A stretch of DNA of 5,483 nucleotides from Treponema sp. (GTDB lineage Bacteria > Spirochaetota > Spirochaetia > Treponematales > Treponemataceae): assembly GCA_017453705.1 (NCBI GenBank), contig JAFTEK010000203.1, positions 1 through 5,483 of the forward strand. The letters run 5' to 3'. Shown piece after piece: positions 1-5,483 of the stretch (position 1 is its first letter; every line of letters begins with the position of its first letter). The notes beneath the pieces are model-generated. The model searched no databases, was not told the origin of the DNA, and saw only the letters and a list, made by a program, of their open reading frames with translations. The position numbers and the translations under genes were made by a program.

Positions 1-1
1 C

Positions 2-517
2 GAGGCGGGGGATAATCCTTTCCCCGGTGACACGGCCGCCGAAGGGCGGAAGGCAGGGGCGGCCTCAGAGCCTGCCACGGAGGAGCCGGGGGCTAAAGAC
101 CAGCCTCTATCAGAGGATGCCAAGGCTGTGCCTGAGCCTGTTACGTCAGCCCCCGGGCAGCAGGGGCAGGCTGAGGACCAGCCGCTATCAGATGACGCCA
201 AGTCTGTGCCGGAGCCTGTTCCGCCAGCCTCTGGGCAGCAGGGGCAGGCTGAGGACCAGCCTCTTTCAGAGGATGCCAAGGCGGTCCCGGAGCCTGTTAC
301 GTCAGCCTCCGGGCAGCAGGAGAAGCCTGAGAGCCAGCAGCTTTCTGAGAGGGCCAAGGCGGTCACGGAAAGCCAGCTTGACTATGAGTATATACAGAAC
401 CTGATAGACTACATAGAGTCCCTTCAGGATGCTGACTCCATAGACAGGGAGGAGCTTGTCAGCTTGAACGAGGAGCTGGACGCAATTTTTGAGAGATTAA
501 GGAGTATGGGAAACTAA
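2..517 (+). CDS. Low-complexity acidic protein with 26-residue tandem repeats, C-terminal part (5' end outside window)
   Basis: The frame is open from the left edge, with no stop, to TAA at 515-517, so about 171 C-terminal residues are visible and the true start lies upstream. A GTG at 128 is inside a repeat and is not a credible start. The visible protein starts with an Ala/Glu/Gly-rich stretch. Then come three full copies and one partial copy of a 26-residue unit (consensus beginning DQPLSEDAKAVPEPV), rich in Pro, Gln, Glu and Ala, which looks disordered. The last ~46 residues (from LDYEYIQNLIDYIE) are strongly helical and acidic and could form a short coiled coil or interaction module. No family is recognised. 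Only 3 bases separate its stop from the ATG of the TPR gene, so the two are probably one operon and translationally coupled. A function with the TPR protein, for example as a partner in a membrane complex, is inference from position only. Confidence 0.75.
   Translation, partial: EAGDNPFPGDTAAEGRKAGAASEPATEEPGAKDQPLSEDAKAVPEPVTSAPGQQGQAEDQPLSDDAKSVPEPVPPASGQQGQAEDQPLSEDAKAVPEPVTSASGQQEKPESQQLSERAKAVTESQLDYEYIQNLIDYIESLQDADSIDREELVSLNEELDAIFERLRSMGN
98..376 (+). repeat. In-frame 78-bp tandem repeat array, 3.6 copies
   Basis: Units lie at 98-175, 176-253 and 254-331, with a degenerate partial fourth unit at 332-376. Each full unit is 78 bp, i.e. 26 codons, so copy-number changes keep the reading frame. 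Copies 1 and 2 differ at 9 of 78 bases by hand alignment, and copies 1 and 3 at 8. Each unit encodes a DQPLS(E/D)DAK(A/S)VPEPV core followed by GQQGQAE or a variant. The last unit has drifted to SQQLSERAKAVTESQ. The array encodes a flexible Pro/Gln/Glu-rich linker. Confidence 0.92.
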
Positions 518-520
518 ACG

Positions 521-1755
521 ATGCCCAAGTCAGTCCTCCAGTTTGCAAGAAAACTCATGAAGCGTAGGAAATTCTCTCGCGCCATCTCTCTTTTGGAGAA
601 CAACGGGAAGCATTATGGCGGTTCGTATGAATACTACCTTGCCCTGGGGACTTCCTGCCTGTATGTCGGCGACTATGGGAGCGCGTGGAATTACTATGAG
701 GAAGCCCGCAAGATAAAGGTACAGGGAACCGAGCTGTACCTTGGTCAGGCCGTAATCCTGTTGCGCCGGGGTGAGACCGAGAGGGCGGTGCAGTATTATC
801 TGGACATACAGGGGATGAATCCCAGCAATCCTGTCGCCGCTGATGCCCTTGAGTTCATCCGTAAGTCAAACAACAATTACGATGTCATAAGCGCGTATTT
901 TGATTCCGGCAAGATAGAGAAGTTCTATCCCCCGCTGGGAATGAATCCTGACCTCATACGCAACTGCATACTCGCAGGGCTCATCCTGGGCTTGTGCATC
1001 TCGTCCAGCTTCATAATAGGCTATTTACATTCACGCCCGAAAGTTTCCAAGCCTGTTGACCCAAAGGAACAGTTTTTGCAGGATATGCGGCTGTCTGAGG
1101 GCGAGAGGCTCTCCCCATCCCAGTCCGGCTATATTCCTTCTGCTTCATCCCAGCAGGCTTTGCAGGGCGGGGATGGAAGCCCCGATGATGTCGCGGCTCC
1201 TGTCACCGTCCAGCTTAGCGATTCTGAGATAAAGGCCAGCTATGACAAGGCCCTTGATTTGGTCATAAAGGAAAGGGACAACGCCGCCCACGTTGAGTTG
1301 AACAGGCTTTTAAGGAGCAACGCAACTTCGTCCATAAAGGCAAAGGCCAGCGACCTTCTGTCCAGCCTGTACAAAATTCAGCCTGCCTTTGGCAACTTGA
1401 AGGACAATTTCAGCTACAAAGAGGTCGTGCAGGATCCCGGCCTTTATGACGGCTGCTATGTAGAGTGGAAGGGGCGCATTGCCAATCCCGTGAAGGCGGA
1501 CGACGGCAGCATAAGCTTTGACCTGCTAGAGGGCTATGACAGCAAGGTCGTGCTTGAGGGGATAGTGAAGGTTTACATTCCTGAGTCCAGGACCAGGCAG
1601 TCAATCGACGGAACTATGGTATACATAGTCAAGCTGGACACGGAAAAGCCTGTCAGGGTGCTGGGCTGCGTCCAGCAGGTCGGTGACTCCTTTATCCTTA
1701 ACGGTGTGTCCGTCAACCAGCCCGCAAAGGGTGACAGCCTTGAGGATCTGTCCCG

Positions 1756-1759
<4 letters not shown>
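521..1759 (+). CDS. Membrane-anchored TPR-like protein with C-terminal beta-rich (OB-like) domain
   Basis: A 412-residue protein. Residues 1-135 are paired helices of TPR type (LALGTSCLYVGDYGSAWNYY and LYLGQAVILLRRGETERAVQ show the typical small/aromatic spacing). Residues about 147-169 form one hydrophobic transmembrane segment rich in Ile, Leu, Gly and Ser. Residues 171-230 are a polar Ser/Pro/Gln-rich linker, 235-290 are helical, and about 298-402 alternate short strands (YVEWKGRI, KVVLEGIVKVYI, VRVLGCVQQVGDSFILNGVSV) in a pattern suggesting an OB-type barrel. Two cysteines (C312, C383) lie in that domain. Basic residues flank the span on both sides, so orientation is ambiguous. ATG at 521 was chosen because it sits 3 bases after the upstream stop. 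A purine-rich AAGGAG at 499-504 is rather far away (16 nt), so coupling to upstream translation is likely. TPR modules normally serve protein-protein interaction, and no enzymatic motif is visible. Its end overlaps the convergent kinase gene by 4 bp. Confidence 0.9.
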
Positions 1760-4500
<2,741 letters not shown>

Positions 4501-4508
4501 AATTTCCC

Positions 4509-4536
4509 ATTATATCACGTTTTTGCCAGTCCGCAA
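4509..4536 (-). promoter_or_regulatory. Candidate sigma70-type promoter of the hybrid kinase, extended -10
   Basis: Read on the - strand: a -35-like TTGCGG (4536-4531), a 16-bp spacer, and a perfect TATAAT (4514-4509) preceded by TG with one base between (TGATATAAT, an extended -10). Transcription would begin near 4502-4503, only 2-3 bases before the annotated ATG at 4500. That implies a leaderless-like mRNA or use of the ATG at 4491. The -35 matches consensus only in its first three bases, which an extended -10 can tolerate. It lies in the 58-bp gap after the receiver gene, where I see no intrinsic terminator, so readthrough from the receiver promoter is also possible. Confidence 0.5.
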
Positions 4537-4558
4537 GAAAGATTTTTGATTAGCTTTG

Positions 4559-4981
4559 CTAGAGGCTGTTGCCCATAACCTCATGGACTTTTTCCAGCAG
4601 CTTTTCCTTTGAGGTTGGCTTGAGTAAATAGCCCTGTGGTTTGGTTTTCAGTATCTTTGCAACGGTAATCGCATCCGCTGTGCCGGTAAGGAAAATTGCG
4701 GGTGCACTGGCCGCATAAGGGAGCTTGCGGATATTCGTGAGCACGGAGTCCCCTTTCTCACCTGGCATCTCAAAGTCGATGAGAATCAGGTCAATGTGGT
4801 GCTGCTCCAAATAGCGGTAGGCTATGCCACCGCTCCTGGCGACGGCAACATCGAATTCGTCCGCAAGGTACTCGCGTATTGTCTTGAGCACAAGGGGGTC
4901 ATCATCGATTATTATGACTTTCTTTCGTATTATGCTGTTGAGGATGCTGTTGACATCGGTGGGGTCAATTTCGTTTCCCAT
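4559..4981 (-). CDS. Stand-alone receiver-domain response regulator (no output domain)
   Basis: A 140-residue protein that is almost entirely one receiver (REC/CheY-like) domain after a ~20-residue N-terminal extension. Every catalytic position is present: acidic pair D26/D27 (IIIDDDP), phosphoacceptor D69 (LILIDFEMPG), T99 at the end of beta4 (IFLTGT) and K121 followed by cis-Pro P122 (GYLLKP). About 18 residues follow, enough only for the last receiver helix, so no DNA-binding, GGDEF, HD-GYP or other effector is attached. ATG at 4981 is supported by GGAG (4992-4989) with 7 nt spacing. It is followed after 58 bp by the hybrid kinase in the same direction, so it is the probable final phosphate acceptor from the kinase Hpt H776. 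By analogy with other single-domain regulators it may act by binding a partner protein or as a phosphate sink. It is not a CheY by any specific motif I can point to. Confidence 0.93.
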   Translation of the reverse strand: MGNEIDPTDVNSILNSIIRKKVIIIDDDPLVLKTIREYLADEFDVAVARSGGIAYRYLEQHHIDLILIDFEMPGEKGDSVLTNIRKLPYAASAPAIFLTGTADAITVAKILKTKPQGYLLKPTSKEKLLEKVHEVMGNSL

Positions 4982-4988
4982 AATGATT

Positions 4989-4992
4989 CTCC
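4989..4992 (-). promoter_or_regulatory. Ribosome binding site of the receiver gene
   Basis: GGAG read on the - strand, 7 nt before the ATG at 4981. It decides this start in preference to other in-frame candidates, and is clearly stronger than the site in front of the kinase gene. Confidence 0.75.
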
Positions 4993-5032
4993 ATAATTAA
5001 TTTCGGAATCCATATAAAGAATCCTTGTATCT

Positions 5033-5061
5033 ATTTTATCATGTTTCCACCGGTAACGCAA
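5033..5061 (-). promoter_or_regulatory. Candidate promoter of the receiver gene, extended -10
   Basis: Read on the - strand: TTGCGT (5061-5056), a 17-bp spacer, then TAAAAT (5038-5033) preceded by TGA (TGATAAAAT, an extended -10 with 5 of 6 hexamer matches). The start of transcription would be near 5026, giving a leader of about 45 nt that contains the good ribosome binding site. The architecture closely resembles the candidate kinase promoter (TTGCGG, 16 bp, TGATATAAT). Confidence 0.5.
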
Positions 5062-5084
5062 ATGAAATAACAGGGCTATCTCGG

Positions 5085-5215
5085 CCAGCCATACGTGGCC
5101 GTAGTCGGAGGAGTTGCTGTGGCCGGAGGGGTGGCCGTAGCCGGAGAGGGCTGTTATCATGCCCAGCCATACGTGGCCGTAGCCGGAGGGGGTTGCTGTG
5201 GCCGGAGGGGTGGCC
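5085..5215. repeat. GC-rich intergenic direct repeat, two ~52-bp copies with shared sub-repeats
   Basis: Copy 1 is 5085-5136 (52 bp) and copy 2 is 5163-5215 (53 bp). Both start CCAGCCATACGTGGCCGTAG and end GTGGCCGGAGGGGTGGCC. By eye they differ by two substitutions and one inserted base in a G run. A 16-base sub-repeat GTGGCCGTAG(T/C)CGGAG occurs at 5095-5110, again between the copies at 5131-5146, and at 5173-5188. The element lies between the Fur-family gene and the receiver promoter. It is much richer in G and C than the AT-rich sequence on both sides. I do not recognise it as a known element. It may be a dispersed intergenic repeat or the decayed remnant of a repeat-coding frame. Confidence 0.85.
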
Positions 5216-5230
5216 TTAGTTATTTATTAT

Positions 5231-5302
5231 GGCAGTCAGCGCACGATGCCTGAGACTTTTGAGACTGCCTCAAAATTATTCAGCCGGCAGGCAGTCAGCG
5301 CA
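5231..5302 (-). repeat. Three complementary 7-8 nt arms around the Fur gene stop, alternative hairpins
   Basis: On the - strand the order is GACTGCCT (5296-5289, inside the Fur-family coding end), AGGCAGTC (5270-5263) and GACTGCC (5237-5231). The middle arm can pair with either flank: an 8-bp stem with an 18-nt loop holding the stop codon, or a 7-bp stem with a 25-nt loop. It can also be consumed by a third, local hairpin, TTTTGAG-ACTGC-CTCAAAA on the + strand (5257-5275). The flanking arms belong to a 13-base direct repeat GGCAGTCAGCGCA (5231-5243 and 5290-5302). None of these stems is followed by a U run in the - transcript, so this is not a standard intrinsic terminator. Confidence 0.55.
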
Positions 5303-5483
5303 AATACCATAGAATACCGTCCTGTATGGATCCAAGACGAATCCGTGTGCTTTCTGGATATGCTCGCTGACCTGGGAAATCTCATCGCAGTGCAGGTGTA
5401 TTAGCTTTCCGCATTTCTCACAGCGGCAGTGAAAGCATCCGTTCTCCTCATGCTCTCCGCCTACAAACTCAAAGCAGGCCGCA
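5276..5483 (-). CDS. Fur-family metal-dependent transcriptional repressor, C-terminal part (5' end outside window)
   Basis: The - strand frame is open from the right edge to TAA at 5278-5276, giving 68 C-terminal residues. They match the dimerisation/metal-binding half of Fur/PerR/Zur proteins: a first CxxC (CEKCGK) followed by LIHLHCDE, an amphipathic helix and HG (QKAHGF), the strand VFYG, and a second CxxC (ICADC) close to the C-terminus. The two CxxC pairs are the usual structural zinc site. The segment before the first pair is rich in Cys and His (CFHCRC), and the position equivalent to the second-site His of Escherichia coli Fur, before LYLYG, is Tyr here by hand alignment. The metal sensed (iron, zinc, manganese, peroxide) cannot be decided. 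The winged-helix DNA-binding half is not visible. It reads in the same direction as the receiver and kinase genes but is 294 bp away from them, behind repeats and a candidate promoter, so it is probably a separate transcription unit. Confidence 0.87.
   Translation of the reverse strand, partial: AACFEFVGGEHEENGCFHCRCEKCGKLIHLHCDEISQVSEHIQKAHGFVLDPYRTVFYGICADCLPAE

Larger units (their letters stand above)
4982..5275. other. 294-bp intergenic region between Fur-family gene and receiver gene
   Basis: From right to left it holds the alternative hairpin arms after the Fur stop, an AT-rich ATAATAAATAAC stretch (- strand), the GC-rich duplicated element, and then the receiver promoter and leader. 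A - strand frame stays open from about 5225 into the receiver gene, but its content comes from the repeats (SGYGHPSGHSN-type low complexity) and it lacks a supported start, so no gene is called. Confidence 0.7.

Noticed and set aside
27..404. Open + strand frame with Arg/Ser/Leu-rich repeats
   Set aside because: It is the shifted frame of the 78-bp tandem repeat. The unit is a multiple of three, so all frames repeat and tend to stay open; the acidic frame continues to a sensible C-terminus and a coupled downstream gene.
4930..5160. Open - strand frame starting in the intergenic repeat and overlapping the receiver gene
   Set aside because: Its N-terminal content is repeat-derived, the rest reads through the promoter and an alternative frame of the receiver gene, and it has no convincing ribosome binding site. 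Kept only as a possible remnant.
5257..5275. TTTTGAG-ACTGC-CTCAAAA hairpin as an intrinsic terminator
   Set aside because: The stem ends in A residues on the 3' side on either strand and is not followed by a U run, the reverse of what an intrinsic terminator needs.
5198..5404. Open + strand frame of 68 codons at the right end
   Set aside because: It is antisense to the Fur-family C-terminus, whose CxxC pairs and conserved strand are unmistakable, and it starts inside the repeat.

Overview
The window reads as a bacterial chromosome segment (moderately GC-rich, dense coding, frequent ATA isoleucine codons). The membrane-anchored TPR protein and the large soluble hybrid kinase would fit a spirochaete of the Treponema type. 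That assignment is a low-confidence impression from protein style and cannot be proved without a database search. I found no mobile element, CRISPR array, tRNA or rRNA.

Layout. On the + strand, positions 2-517 are the 3' part of a gene for a low-complexity acidic protein carrying 3.6 tandem 26-residue repeats. Three bases after its stop comes a 412-residue protein (521-1759) with TPR-like helices, one membrane span and an extracytoplasmic or cytoplasmic beta-rich domain. The two were probably co-transcribed. The rest of the window is read from the - strand: the C-terminal end of a Fur-family metalloregulator (5276-5483), a 294-bp intergenic region with GC-rich direct repeats and alternative hairpins, a stand-alone receiver-domain response regulator (4559-4981), and a 914-residue hybrid histidine kinase (1756-4500). 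The kinase and the TPR gene are convergent and their stop codons overlap by 4 bp.

How the genes work together. The kinase has the order PocR sensor - HisKA - HATPase - degenerate receiver - canonical receiver - Hpt - helical tail. This is a complete phosphorelay chassis (H206 to D624 to H776) without membrane spans, so it should sense a cytosolic ligand. The adjacent receiver-only protein, with all catalytic residues and phosphoacceptor D69, is the obvious terminal acceptor, but it has no DNA-binding or enzymatic output. The final output therefore lies elsewhere, or is a protein-protein interaction. Both relay genes are preceded by similar candidate promoters with extended -10 elements, and the kinase promoter would give an almost leaderless mRNA. 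The link between the relay and the neighbouring TPR or Fur genes is only positional.
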